From: Siphonodentalium dalli
Taxonomy: Eukaryota; Mollusca; Scaphopoda; Gadilida; Siphonodentaliidae
Reading direction: 5' to 3'
Assembly (NCBI GenBank): GCA_032622095.1
Contig: CP136062.1
Span: 155,678,875-155,742,874, forward strand
DNA: 64,000 nucleotides
Part shown: piece by piece, positions 35,070-47,150 of the stretch
Position numbering within the stretch: position 1 is the stretch's first letter
Layout of the letters: every line of letters begins with the position of its first letter
Notes under the pieces: model-generated
Database searches by the model: none
Seen by the model: the letters and a program-made list of their open reading frames with translations, nothing else
What the model was told of the DNA's origin: nothing
Made by a program: the position numbers and the translations under genes

Positions 35070-38000
35070 CTGAAAAAAGTCAAGAATATGACATGAAATA
35101 AAGCGTTTATATAATCGACGATATAACGACAAATGGAAACAATGTCGGTAAATGTCGGTAAATGCGCAAACATATAAAAGTATGTAAAAACAACACCACT
35201 GAAAAGAGTCAAACCATCAACATGGAGAAATATATCCAGTGTACACAAAACTGTTACAGTAATAAATTCAAAAATTGTAGTCTGAATGTGACTTTCAAAT
35301 ACTTTGCAATGGTTTGGCATTTTCTAATGTTTACCGTCAAGGATTGATTAAACTCTGGTCTCATATTGGACTTTTTTTTCACTGTAACAGTAATGTTTAC
35401 AGAACAATGATTTTGACATATGTTATCTCATTACTGGAGTGCTATTAATAATAGAAGTAAGAATAAATTCTATAAAGTTCTTCGTGCAAGTACCTGTAAG
35501 TTGTAGATGTTAGTTGATGTATAGACTTGTATGTTAATTCGCATAAGACGACTTTGAAGATTTTGTGTCCCTTTAACCATTCCACTTCGGGAGCTGTGCT
35601 TGTGCAGCGTTACATATACTGTGCCAGTGATTCTCTTACATATGCGAGTCTCCCAAATGGAACCTCGCATATATAACATAATGTGCTGGCTTACATGATC
35701 AATGTTAATAGTGTTAGGCTAATGCGTTCTCTTATATATGCGATGTTCCCTGTGCATGGAAAACTCGCATATATAAGAGAATGCATTCGCGCAGGGTTTT
35801 CGAATTTTTTTTTAGAAAGCTCTAATCATGGAAAGATTAAAAATACACGGTCCGATTTTATATCACATTGTTCAAACTTTCATAAGGTCAATTTGAGCTT
35901 AACAGCCAAATGTAACAAGAACAATACTTGAAATTGACGTAATTTGTGTTACGGAAAACGAGTAGAAATGGCACAAATTCAAAAAATGGTAGATCATACT
36001 CTTTTGAAAGTCGAAACTTGTCCATCATATTAGTGGGCGTAGCATTTTGCTCTAATCTCATATATATTTTGAAGACCTCTGTCTGTTTGTTTGTCTGTAT
36101 GTTTGTCTGTATGTTTGTCTGCCATTGATACAAATCTACGATTCTCGACCGATCGGGACGAAACTTGGTACGTGTGTGTAGTTTGACCAGGCGGGGGACG
36201 TTGTCGTATTGGCGAGCCCGTGCGGCGCCCGCTTCGCGCATGCGCAGACGAGATCTCGGAAACGGGTGGAGCTATCGACTTGAAATTTGGTTTTTGAATA
36301 GCCCGGACAACGTCGGGCTCATCGGCTAGTTAGATATATAGTATATGATATAGAAAGCGTTACAAGTGGTTTTATGGTTTTAAATCGGACAGGCCATATT
36401 TAAAGAGACTATGTCCGATTTGACACAATAGAACCACCAGCTGTTGGTATTAATATACCATTTAATAATCAGATTGAACACATGAGTTCATAAATAGGAG
36501 GTTTTGATGGTTTAATATTGACTTTCAAAAAAGGAATTGTTTTTTATTTTTATTAGCCTAGCAAAAATTCCAACGATCTCAACTAACAAAGAGCTCATGC
36601 CGCCGAAAGCGGTATATGATAACGAGCGTTCTCAATTATGATATTTATGGTAGTTTTCAAATATTACTTATGGATATTTTTGTGGATTTTCCCGATGCCT
36701 CTGTATCATGCGAATGTGGTGGTTTCAAGTTATTTTAATATATGTTTTGTCCCCAAAGCGAAAAATTGGCGTAGAAAGTTCTGAATTATTTGGCATCAAA
36801 TCGGATGGCATCTTTAAATGTTGACGTGGTACAGCGAGGAGTCGACAACACTACTTCGGTTATTGACCGCTATTAGTCAACTTATTATCTTGCCCGGAAA
36901 GCTATTGGGAGTATGCACATGTTTATTCAACTTATAAACTGGGATAGTTAACAAATTATCTCGATTGGCTACTTTTATTGATTTGGTGTATAAACTTAAC
37001 CGACTCAATTACACCAGTAATAATAAATACTGTGCTAAGTAATCGACAAACGGGTACGGTACCTCTATTAATCAAGTAGACTGTAGCAGTATATACATAT
37101 CTATATACATGTATAGAAGGTCTCCGTCAGCGTGCCCAAATTAAAATTTCCAACTGCAGCCCCTTGAAACGAACCGAATTCCCGGTCTAAACCACTTTAC
37201 TCCTTGGTTTAGATCCAACTTGCACCTCTATTTTTCAAGGGTTTCAATCGTTGCAAATTTTCAAACTTTCGCCAGCATATATATGGTTGGCATTTTTTTT
37301 TTTTTTACAAATGATGGACATTTCAGTCCAAACATAAGTACGAAACTATTATACTATTGATAACACAAAATACAATTCACACACAATACTGACTTATGGA
37401 GAATGAATACATCAGGACGATTTTAACCGATATTCGGTCTGATATTCTCAACTGCTTTATGTCAATCATAGTTTTGATAACCGTTCAACATCCTGAACAA
37501 AGTTTGGGGTCAGACCTAGTTCCTGTTGCCTCGCCACTGGGCTACGTTGAATGTTCTAGTTATTGCCTATACCATCAATGTAAGCAAGATGAGTAGGCGT
37601 GTTCAGTTTGAACCGATCGATTTTTGCACCGTGCATCACATACATGCCAAAATAATGCAAGGTACATATCATAGATGGGAATGAAACTAAATTGAGCTGT
37701 AAGCTCAATCTAAAGGGGGCCTATTTGAGCTAGTTGCGATATAAAACTATACAGGGTATGGATATTAGGTTAAGCCGAATACATTTGGAGAGCGGGCTAG
37801 AGCTTAGATGATAGAAGTTAGCTATTGTTAAAAAGATGTGTCTGATTAAATGAGTGGTGAACTCGGACGCCCCTGTCAATATGTTATGTTTACTAACAAA
37901 TCCCAAACAATGAATGTGGTAAATTGTATTTGTACCCGTCTGTTGGACTGAAATTAGTAAAATATTCGACCCTGACTACAGAAAATATTAGCTGATCTCA

Positions 38001-41000
38001 GCTTATTTGCTCAATCTAAAATCCCCCAAAATGTTGCTGAAATTTCTTGAGATGTTACTTTTAAGTGTAATTAGATATCACGAATCTCTAATATGGTCAC
38101 ACACTGGTTCTGTTCTGACATATCAGTTGATATCATTGGAGAAAGTTCAGGTAATCCATTTCTAAGATAATATATGTTCCTTAATAATGCAGTACACAGT
38201 AACTGTATGTGAAGGTCAAAGATCGAAATATCATGATTGGATATGACTTTGTTCAGACGATGTTCATTTTGATATCTTACAATCGTGGAATTTCTACCGG
38301 GAAATAACTCAATTTTTCTTGCGATAACGACTCACAAAAGTCACACAGATCATACAATATCGAGCTGCGTGGGACTTCGACATAGTATATAGATTCAGTT
38401 TAATTATGGGGACAGTGTTTAACCACTCCTCCGACTTTGGTCAACTGTTCAGACGTTGTAAAATGTAAATATGCTGACACCAGATTAGTTGGCAATTTGA
38501 CTTCGCTTATATAGATTGAAATTGTTCTCTTTGTTTGTTTTTTTTACCACAATTTGGGTATCTACCAGCGGCCACCCCCCCCCCCCGTTTTGGAAGGACT
38601 GTTTTCAAATTATGAGACAGGGACCACCCCTCCTAATTAGCAGTTATATGGATTCCCTGTATACCTATATATAACAACAGCTCAAAAATATCAACAACGA
38701 AACTGAGCTCACAGGCAATAATCCAGACAAAATTCTTGAATTAAAAAAAAATATATAAATTGCAAACTATACATTTGAAGGGGAATATCAGCATTGTTTG
38801 TTCACTGTTCACTGAACACGTCAGAGCATCAAACGGTTTTGCAGAGATGTAATATGATCTCTACGTGCGTAGCCAGAGTACATATCTATGACATGAAATA
38901 ATGATTACCCAGCAATTGTCAAACATCCCCAAATGTCGCGACACAATATCGTTGAGTGGCTTTCACAATAATTCCCATTTCAGCAACTCAGCTATTCAGC
39001 ACGAAACAATCGTGCTGTTTACTGTTGCATGATTATTTTGTCGGTCCGTCTGAGTCAATTTTATGTAAATGGTGTGTGAATCCATGCTGGAGATCTTTAC
39101 TTAATGCAATGGGTGGAATGTTATAAAAGGGGCCATGCGTGTTGACGGCTCAATGCGTCTCAAAATACCATGGATGTGGTTTTTGCAATTGTGGAATTTG
39201 TTTACCACGTTCGTGCGTTAGATTATACCATTAATTTCTACTATGGTTATGCCCGTGGATCACGTTCCACTAGATCATGCCATGAATCTCTACTCTTAGC
39301 TTCGCACACATATGTCATATTGCACCAGTAAAAACCTTGGAACTTTTATACAGTTGAAAAAAGGCGGTGGATATATTTTTTAGTTATTGTCTTTTCCTCA
39401 ATAATATACTTCACGGTTTGTGAATGTCCCAACTTAAAGTTCACGTTTAAATGAATTAGTGAGCGATTTTCCTTTGCGTCGCTTACAATTATAGAAAATT
39501 TCCTGGGTAATTAATTCAATGTTTGTTTGTGATATCGGCTCGCAAAAGTCACATACAAGCATGCCATAATAATTATGGAGTTGGAACATTCACCGACAGT
39601 GAAGTACATTATTAAGGAAAAGATAATAACAAATAAATATATTCCCTGCATTATTTTTTCAACTTTATAAGGTTCCCTGTCAAAACCTCAAACCGATCCG
39701 AGGTGTTGTATTAGTAGAATATGATCTCTACGGACGTTAGGCTTAGTAGAGATTCATGGCATGATCTAAAATTCCACCCGTTCAACACATGGGAACGTGT
39801 TGTTATTCTAACCGGGAACATTACAACTTTGACCACACAACCGGGCGGAGGTGTAAATTGGCCCGAGGGGCGTCACGGGATAGGGGCCGTTGACCCTGTT
39901 ACCCAGACGACATCACCAGGCACTAATAAATAATTTCAATTATACAATTAAGCATAATTATACCCGGAATCGTTGGACCCTGGTCGCTGGGAAGTGGTAT
40001 TCAGGGTTAAATTGGCACGATGTGTACTATTTGTTAGGTGCCGTTGACCTTAAAGGGGAACTTAAGTTTTATTATCATATATGAGCAACAACGAGCGTTT
40101 CTTATCAGCTTAAGACGATGTGTATGACAATTGTACAAATGTGTCACCTGTCCAGGGGAATATCGTGAAATATGCGTCTGTGTCTTTAAAAGAGAACTAA
40201 TTAATTATATTAACATATATAGATGATCAATCATTGAAGAGCGTTCATGCGGAACAAATGCTCACACAAGTAATTTGACACCTGTGGTATCATGGGATAA
40301 CTGCCGTTGAAATTAAATGACTTAGCGATGCCCATATAATTAACAGTAAAGAGCATTTATTATCAACTTAAAAGATATAGCTAAATTTCTCCGGAGAGTG
40401 TCATGCAATAGGTGGTGATTACCTCAGGTAAATAAGAATTAATTTAAATGACTTCAAGGGACACTAATAATATAATAAACAATATTCGACGTTTGGTCTA
40501 AATTAAGACAATTGATAAGATACTGGCTTTTAAGATACTGGTTAAAAAAAAACATCAGAACAAGTTCTATGTTTGGTGTGACCTTTCTAACTAAAGTTGT
40601 CTCAGGCATAAACTTTCCAAATAGCCCAGATTGGAGGGACGAGCCACGCCAGCCACCCCTGTTGTACGTCCCTGGACATAACCTATGCTGATCGATAGCG
40701 GGATAAAATGTGTAAGCACATACCGACATAAGCGACCATCTGACCAATACATCTAATTTGTTTTGTTGGTTTTTGTTTGTATTGCAGTACATATGCTATA
40801 TTGTTTATATTATATCCTGCATGTTCTTTAAAAATTAAGAACTACAATTTGTAAACTAAGAATCAAATAGCAAGATAAAAATTAAACTATTGAATTCTAT
40901 TTATTACACGCTTGCTCTTAGAAGTACATTGTTATTGCTGTTCCATATTTACAAATCCGTATGGAACGTAGGTCCCATACGCATCTCGTTGACGTAAAAT

Positions 41001-44000
41001 GACGTAAATGACGTTGGCCTCAACCATGAAACTGGAACTATTTCAATAAAAGAATCACCACACATGACAAGCACGCCCTGCATGAGCCTAAATAAACCTA
41101 ATCCTGCATGTTTAATGCACGGATTCTAGGATGCGAAGCGTGTAATAAACACAGAACGACACGATATGTAAATGGGTTTGCCGATACGGCACTCGTGCTG
41201 TCGCGGAAGGATAGAACTCGAGGCGCAACTGTATGCTCAATATTGGCTATATTTACAGAGAACATAAAATACTAGTGGGGCATTTCTCTCAGTTTAACCC
41301 AGGGCCATAACTCTGGCAAACGGCCATAATGCCATATGGCCCATAACCCTGAAAAACGTGCGGACAAAACAAACCCCGGGTCATATCTCTGGCAAAGGGC
41401 CATAACTCTGGAAAAGGTGCAGACAAAACCTGTACGACGGGGGTATATCCACTGCATGTACACATCGTGTCGTTCTGTGTTTATTACACGCTTCGCGTCC
41501 TAGAATCCGTGCATTAAAATTACAGGATTACATTTATTTAGGCTCACACAGGGCGTGTTTGTCATGTGTGATGATTCTTTTATTTAAATAGTTCCAGTTC
41601 CATGGTTGAGCGAACGTCATGTCAACGAGATGCGTATGGAACGTTTGTAAATTTGGAAAAGCAATAACGCTGTACTTCTAGGGACAAGTGTGTAATAAAT
41701 AAAATACTAGTGGGGCATTTCTCTCACTTTAACCCAGGGGGTATCCACTGCATACCCATGAATCTTCAATTCACAAATTTCGAAGTCAAACAAGGGTCGT
41801 AATTCTGGTAAAAATTAATGGACGAAAACAGTAGTATGTCGGTATCCTTTCCACCAACAGGTGCTATAGCCATCTCACAGGACAATCAAATCCGATAATT
41901 AACATCCGAGTTACAAGCTGAACTGTTCCCTCGGACACAAATTTCCAAGTAAAAAAATGGCCGTGCTCTGATAAAAACAACATAATGGGACGAACCCTTC
42001 GTATATGGATATCACTTCCGCCAAGCGTGAGAGGACAAAATCTGCACTATGTGGAAATCCGTCCCACAATACCGGCAAATCAACGGAAATCAAATTGGAC
42101 TATCGATACTTGAGCCGTGTTGTAAAATTATTGCGACGTGCCGACGCCCGCCCCCCCCCCCCCCCCGACAGACGGACGGCTAGACAGAGGTCTCGACTAT
42201 ATACCCCATAATCCTCCTTCGGAGGGTCCGGGCATAATATATAGCAAGATCAAAATACATAATATACAATGGAAATTGAATAATTGCATTAAGGGCTTTG
42301 TGGACCCAATTTTTTCAAAATTTCCCTACATTTTATAGAGTCCAAATAAAGGATTCTGTTCATGTATCTTAGTAATAATAGAAACCATGCCCATTGATGC
42401 AACATTTTGAGAGTATACTACATGGTGGATTATATTAGAAATACAAAATGTGAACTTTATTGAGATTTATAAAAATAAAATTTACAGGCAATGGCCCAAG
42501 AAAAACAGAGTCCATATCTAAGAATCAAATATGGGAATATGTACAGAACACTGTGATGAATGATGTACTACAAATGTACTACAAAATAAATTTTATATTT
42601 CTTGAGTGTTCTTTGATAAAATTACCTTGAACCGGTTGTTGACAAATGATATATACTTGCTTACACATTGGCTATGTGGGTGGTAGCAGGCACGGGTTAA
42701 AAGCTGGCCATTGTAACTGCTCTGGACTCTGTTGACAATAGAATGCTAATCCTCAATCATACCCCTACCAGATCACCACACTAATTCTAGTAAGTGGGTC
42801 ACCACCCACTCAGGGTAATCACTCATGTGGAAGTTGACACTGTTAAAAGCTATTCACACTAGACTGGATATCAGCCATGAAAGGTTGACCCATGAACTGC
42901 TGCCTCTCAGTCAACTATATTATGAAGATAGTATATCATTTGTCAACAACCGGTTCAAAGTAATTTTATCAAAGAACACTCAAGAAATATAATATTTTTT
43001 TGTAGTATATCATTTATCACAGTGTTCAGTACATATTCCCATATTTGATTCTTAGATATGGACTTTTCTTAGGCCATTGCCTGTAAAAAAAAAAAAAAAT
43101 TAAATCTCAATAAAGTTCACATTTTGTATTTCTAACATAATCCACCATGAAGTATACTCTCAAAATGTTGCATCAATGGGCATGGTTTCTATTATTACTA
43201 ATATACATGAACAGAATCCTTTATTTGGACTCTATAAAATGTAGGGAAATTTTGAAAAAATTGGGTCCACAAAGCCCTTAATGCAATTATTCAATTTCCA
43301 TTGTATATTATGTATTTTGATCTTGCTATATATTATGCCCGGACCCTCCGAAGGAGGATTATGGGGTATATAGTCGAGACCTCTGTCTAGCCGTCCGTCT
43401 GTCGGGGGGGGGGGCGGGAAATTTTTGGGAAAATTGGGTCAACAAAGCCCTTAAGGGGGAGGTCAAGTGACCAATATTAAATGGGGATTTCCATGCAAAT
43501 CTTCCCAGCAAAAGTATCTATGAATCAGTTGGCTGGAAACTAAAACAGCCATATCACTAAACAGACATAACATTAAATTGGCGGCTGGGCTTGGTAAGTA
43601 GGCAATGTTTTGCTATAAATTTATTTTTGAGAATTATGTTATGGAATTACAACACTTGACCTAGTTTTGAAAAACCGATACAAAATTCCAAAATAAATAC
43701 ACCAACATTCTAATGGAACAAATTTTAGCCGACCTGACAGGTAAATGTGTGTTGTTTTCAATACCGCACAAGGTCACACTCAGAAATATTTGCAATTCTG
43801 TAAATTTGCTGCGGATATTTGCATGGAAATGCCCAATCAAAATTAGTTACGTGACGTTATCCTTCGCACGATTTGCAAACATCCTGCCAAATGGTAAGAT
43901 ATTTAAACAAAGAATTTATCTGGATCTATCAGGCGAAAAATTGTGAAGTTCTTCATCATATAATCTTACCAACGATTACGAACAACAAAACATTTGAATT

Positions 44001-45365
44001 TTATACAATTAAGAAGTTGAAAATGGTATTTTCTTGTTATTCTCTTTCAGTATCAAGAACGGCTATAATAATTAATAATTTATCGCAACACTCCAATCAT
44101 CAAATAGCTTATTGCCCTGGCCCTATGTGAGGAAGCTCCATTTGTGCCATAATGTTGAGCTAGATTTTCATATTGCATAATATAGCATCATACCCCAAAT
44201 ACTATAATGGAGATTAAATCAGTCACAAATATCCCAATGAAAACAAATGTTGATATGAAGTGTGGTCCACTCAAGCAGGGGCCAATCAACTGGAATTAGA
44301 CCACAGTGTTATGAGATATGGTCGTTAGCTATATTATGGTTATGAACCCACGACACATAACTCAGCTCATCCCAATTTTTCATTGATCAAAAGGCATGAG
44401 ATGGAAATTCTCTAATATAGAAAAATATATATGGGTGGTTGCCTTTCTAAATGAAAATAATCATCACTACATTTCACAAATATGGAATAATTAAGTCTCC
44501 TCTCATTTTCTTCAGATATGATATCATTGACATATGAACTTCACTTTTGAAGAACAAAATATTTTACAGAGGTTTTTGTGAACTGAAAACAGTGAAATTT
44601 ATACGTTTTTATATACTAAATGTAAAGTAAATGGTACATATAGTACCCAAAATGGGTAGATTGTTCTTAAATAGTGGGGTACATATATTTCTTGTATCAA
44701 ATTTGGCAAATAAATTCCTAACAAATTTTGAGAAATTACATTTGGAAATACCAGAACATTTTTCGCAAAACGTGCGTCTGACCCTTAATTGTTGGAAAAT
44801 TGCTATTTTCAGGAATTACTAATTATTGTAGTTACCTTTCCAATGTTTCGATTCCTGCAGTCGAATCGATATCGAAGTCTGCGGCACTAGGGTCAGGTTC
44901 ATCAAATAGATCTGGTGAGCCGTCAGGGGATGCAGCATTCACGTCGTTTGCCGGAGAGCCAGCGTCTTCGTGATCTGCATTAGTGTTTTCGGTGTCGCAG
45001 TCGAAGTCGTTCGTCAGGATCTCGGCGAATTCTCCCGGAAAGATGTCCCTGACAGCCTGGGAAATGGCATCCGGCTCCTGTTCTGTATCTGTATTATGTC
45101 GTTGTTTCCTTTTAGCGCTGTCAAAGTCTTTCTTGGCTGTGATCTTCATACGCTTCCAAACACCTTTCAGCTGTTGGAGGGTTCTTTTCACTGTCGTCCC
45201 TCTGTTGAAATCCGCCAAAATTAGCTTCCAGGTTGCAGTTTTTGAATAGTTCATATTAGTGCCAAGTTGCTTGTTTTCAATAACTTCGATATATGGCTTC
45301 ATTATATCTATCATGCGCTTTTTGCCGTCCAAGGTAAAATTTTCACGAGCCTTGCTCTGAGCCAT
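34823..45365 (-). CDS. Harbinger Myb/SANT-like accessory protein, two exons
   Basis: Exon 1 is 45,365-44,836 and exon 2 is 35,069-34,823 (minus strand), giving 258 residues. Exon 1 ends GAAAG|GTAACT, the intron ends TTTTTTCAG, and the split Ser codon joins without a frame break. Residues 9-80 form a Myb/SANT-like trihelical domain (FTLDGKKRMIDIMKP, TATWKLILADFN, RTLQQLKGVWKRMK). Residues ~95-185 are acidic, and the C-terminus (about 200-258, RQRANRKKRAMEKRL...LKLEIANEKLRE) is a basic coiled coil. In this superfamily the Myb-like partner brings the transposase to the nucleus and to the element ends. The intron is 9,766 bp, very long for a transposon gene. No stop or frameshift was seen. Confidence 0.88.
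35625..35800. repeat. Two imperfect hairpins in the Myb-gene intron
   Basis: TTCTCTTACATATGCGAG pairs with CTCGCATATATAACATAA, and a second module pairs ATGCGTTCTCTTATATATGCGA with TCGCATATATAAGAGAATGC. They are tandem variants of one ~65-bp foldback. Confidence 0.75.
36000..36350. repeat. Interspersed repeat with a GTCTGTTTGTTT microsatellite
   Basis: A (GTCTGT/ATGTTTGTCT)n tract at 36,083-36,122 is followed by CGATCGGGACGAAACTTGG, CGCATGCGCAGACGAGATC, TCGGAAACGGGTGGAGC and CGTCGGGCTCATCGGC. The GC content is higher than in flanking DNA. It resembles widespread invertebrate MITE-like repeats with a microsatellite; the family is not named. Confidence 0.55.
36351..40897. other. Long intron stretch with decayed repeats, no gene
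   Basis: Contains poly-T at about 37,290-37,307, poly-C at 38,575-38,586, and two diverged direct units: 38,280-38,400 with 38,820-38,900 resemble 39,470-39,600 with 39,680-39,740 (AACTCAATTTTTCTTG...CAAAAGTCACA, ATGATCTCTACG). An inverted pair AGATCATGCCATGAATCTC (39,273) and GAGATTCATGGCATGATCT (39,752) adds a foldback. No coding frame was recognised. Confidence 0.5.
40898..41705. repeat. Foldback element, ~250-bp arms, with nested insert
   Basis: The left arm (40,898-41,172, with TTTATTACACGCTTG at its start and AGCGTGTAATAAACACAG near its end) is the inverted complement of the right arm (41,462-41,705). Shared motifs include ATGCACGGATTCTAGGATGC, ACATGACAA and AACTGGAACTATTTCA. The 290-bp loop carries the GGGCCATAACTC repeat. 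Confidence 0.8.
41267..42240. repeat. GGGCCATAACTCTGG-type repeats, two direct copies
   Basis: AAAATACTAGTGGGGCATTT and TTTAACCCAGG occur at 41,267 and again at 41,701, each followed later by GGGGTAT...CCACTGCAT. The first copy contains several GGCCATAACTCTGG variants. The second continues to 42,240 through CAAGGGTCGTAATTCTGG and CAACGGAAATCAAATTGG. I know this motif from mollusc genomes, so it supports a molluscan origin; exact family not verified. Confidence 0.55.
42145..43418. repeat. Long inverted repeat, ~0.5-kb arms
   Basis: Left arm 42,145-42,656 and right arm 42,931-43,418 are near-perfect inverted complements. Both start from a C/G run, then GACAGACGGACGGCTAGACA, a GGTCTCGACTATATACCCC block and TCCTCCTTCGGAGGG, and end at CCGGTTGTTGACAAATGAT. 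The loop is ~275 bp. It lies in the Myb intron, so its transcript would fold into a long double strand. A further short piece of the arm (GGGTCAACAAAGCCCTTAA) recurs at 43,437-43,456. Confidence 0.9.
43457..44835. other. Remaining Myb-gene intron, no gene
   Basis: The segment 44,110-44,230 resembles the dispersed repeat at 5,650-5,765 (GGCCCTATGTGAGGAAGCTCC, TAATGGAGATTAAATCAGTCAC). The rest is AT-rich and unassigned. Confidence 0.45.
44836..45365 (-). CDS. Myb/SANT-like gene, exon 1 (DNA-binding domain)
   Basis: 530 bp starting MAQSKARENFTLDGKKRM. Reading past the donor gives a stop within one codon (AGG TAA), which supports splicing at GT 44,835-44,834. Confidence 0.88.
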
Positions 45366-45604
45366 GATGTTAGATTATGAATAACCGCTATACAGAAGTC
45401 CGTGAATTCGTCGTGATTACACACCACGCACGGGTGATTCGCCCGATTAGGAGATGAGATGGCGACAACCGGGCGCGTCACACAAAAATGCATTGACAAG
45501 TGTCCATAATAGACAGACAGACCACGCCTACTACGCTTGCAATTGAACTATTGTGGCCCACATGGAACGCAATCGACCAAATCTATGTCGTCCCAGCGAT
45601 GGAG

Positions 45605-45665
45605 ATAAACTTGGTTTTACTACTAAACCCAGTTTAAACTGGTAGTTTAAACTAGGTCTAAACTG
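45605..45665. repeat. Subterminal AAACC(A/T)GGTTTA repeat cluster, right end
   Basis: About five motifs of the same family (AAACTTGGTTTTA, TAAACCCAGTTTAAACTGG, GTTTAAACTAGGTC) in 60 bp, the mirror of the left cluster but shorter. Confidence 0.8.
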
Positions 45666-45683
45666 GAGATGCCGATTCGGACC
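45666..45683 (-). repeat. Harbinger right terminal inverted repeat
   Basis: Exact inverted complement of the left end, directly followed by the second ATA of the target duplication. Confidence 0.97.
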
Positions 45684-46674
45684 ATATAGTCATCTCCGTG
45701 ATATGATGTATTCGTTTTAAAGTATAGTTTTCATACTCATAAGAGTCGCCGATAGATAAAGGAATCGCTATATGGCTAGTTAGGTGTTTCAAAGTGGGCA
45801 GATAGGCGCCGTTGGGTATGAGGAGCAAGAAAACAACAGCATTTATTATAGGCATCAACATGATACTAATCGTGCGGCTTGAAGATAAAGATTTTCTGAA
45901 TTGGGGTGGAGTTGATGCATTAAATTGATAAAGACGGAGTTACCGATATCAAAATGTTTGGTTAGTTTTAAAAGATCTACAGTCCGATTTAACACCAGAT
46001 GACCGAATTATTTGAGATAATTACCAGCTTACCGGGACAATGAAAAAGGAAAACTGAATTCAATTATCATCTGTTCTATGGCACGAGCGTCGCGACAATT
46101 GACAAAGGCATATACACCAGGTTTACGCGTATACAATATCATAATTGGAAATGCTGTGTACTATATTCCATGTTTGGGCAACGGAATCATAGCTTCTCTT
46201 TATCAGAGACACTCTTTAACAGAGATCGCTGGAATATTGCTCAGTCGACAGAAATTGAAGTCGACATCTGACCATCGAAACCTCCCGCTAATGGACCCAA
46301 TCATCTTTATTTTGTGAATCAACGTTATTGCTGAGTACTCAGTTGTGATATAGTCTGTAAGATTACTGTGGTAATAATCTTCTATAACCGATGTCTATTA
46401 CACGTTCATTTTGTGTTTACTTCTTGACACGGGTCGAATTAATGGTGTTAAACTAACGACAACAATGTGATTCAGGGTATATGATCCATGTATAAGATTG
46501 CCGTTGTATTATGCCAATTTGTGGAAAACATTAACTACCTTGACCAAATATATTCCTATCAAATGTCCCCATAAAATGTTCACGTCACTTTAACCTGGAC
46601 AACGCCGGGTCACCATGCTAGTACTATATATAGCATGTAATAAAATGCGTAGGAGCTGTGAGGAACACACTACT

Positions 46675-46780
46675 CACGTGACTATTTCTGGCAAGCAACG
46701 TTAGAATGTGATTATGTATTATAATTAGATGAGGATTCAGCGTCCTATATATAGAGTCGTAGATAGGGACACCACTCATA
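46675..46780 (+). promoter_or_regulatory. Candidate core promoter of RGK gene B
   Basis: E-box CACGTG at 46,675-46,680 and TATATATA at 46,746-46,753, both unchanged from copy A. The Harbinger ends about 1 kb further upstream, so any transposon effect would act on distal regulation. Confidence 0.5.
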
Positions 46781-46858
46781 ACGCATTTGCAACTCATCAG
46801 TTAATAAACCATCGCTGCACATTTATATCGCACCTTCGATATCCTGTAATTTGTCAAA

Positions 46859-47150
46859 ATGTCTCGTCAAAATTATAAAATTAATGCTGAGGATCGTGAC
46901 ATGTACTCCTGTCGTTCGTTCAGCTTCACACCAAAAGGACTGATCAACAAGAGGGATTCGATGCAATCTCTGAGTGACGTAAGCCTAACATCAAGTAGTG
47001 GCTGTTCTGACTTCTTTTACGCAGACGAATCGGTGCTAGACAAAGAATGCTGCCGTGTAGCTATCGTAGGTTCACATGGCGTTGGGAAGACGGCGCTGAT
47101 ACGACAATTTATGACGTCAGATTACGTTGGTGATGTTGACGATGTGGAAG
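46859..47150 (+). CDS. RGK gene B, exon 1
   Basis: Same frame and donor (GAAG|GTTGGT) as copy A. It carries most of the divergence: 7 base changes in 292, against a handful in the neighbouring 500 bp of intron 1. Confidence 0.88.

Larger units (their letters stand above)
33146..45683. mobile_element. PIF/Harbinger DNA transposon, 12,538 bp
   Basis: The ends GGTCCGAATCGGCATCTC (33,146-33,163) and its exact complement (45,666-45,683) are 18-bp terminal inverted repeats. They flank a DDE transposase of HARBI1 type and a Myb/SANT-like gene in convergent orientation, the classic two-gene Harbinger layout. The 3-bp target duplication is ATA (33,143-33,145 and 45,684-45,686); copy A has a single uninterrupted ATA at 2,351-2,353. 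Most of the length is one intron loaded with nested repeats. The transposase is frameshifted, so this copy is probably immobile on its own. Confidence 0.97.

Noticed and set aside
35070-35320. N-terminal extension of the coiled-coil frame (MPNHCKVFESH...)
   Set aside because: It is intron; a clean acceptor at 35,070 and the in-frame join to exon 1 explain the coding part.
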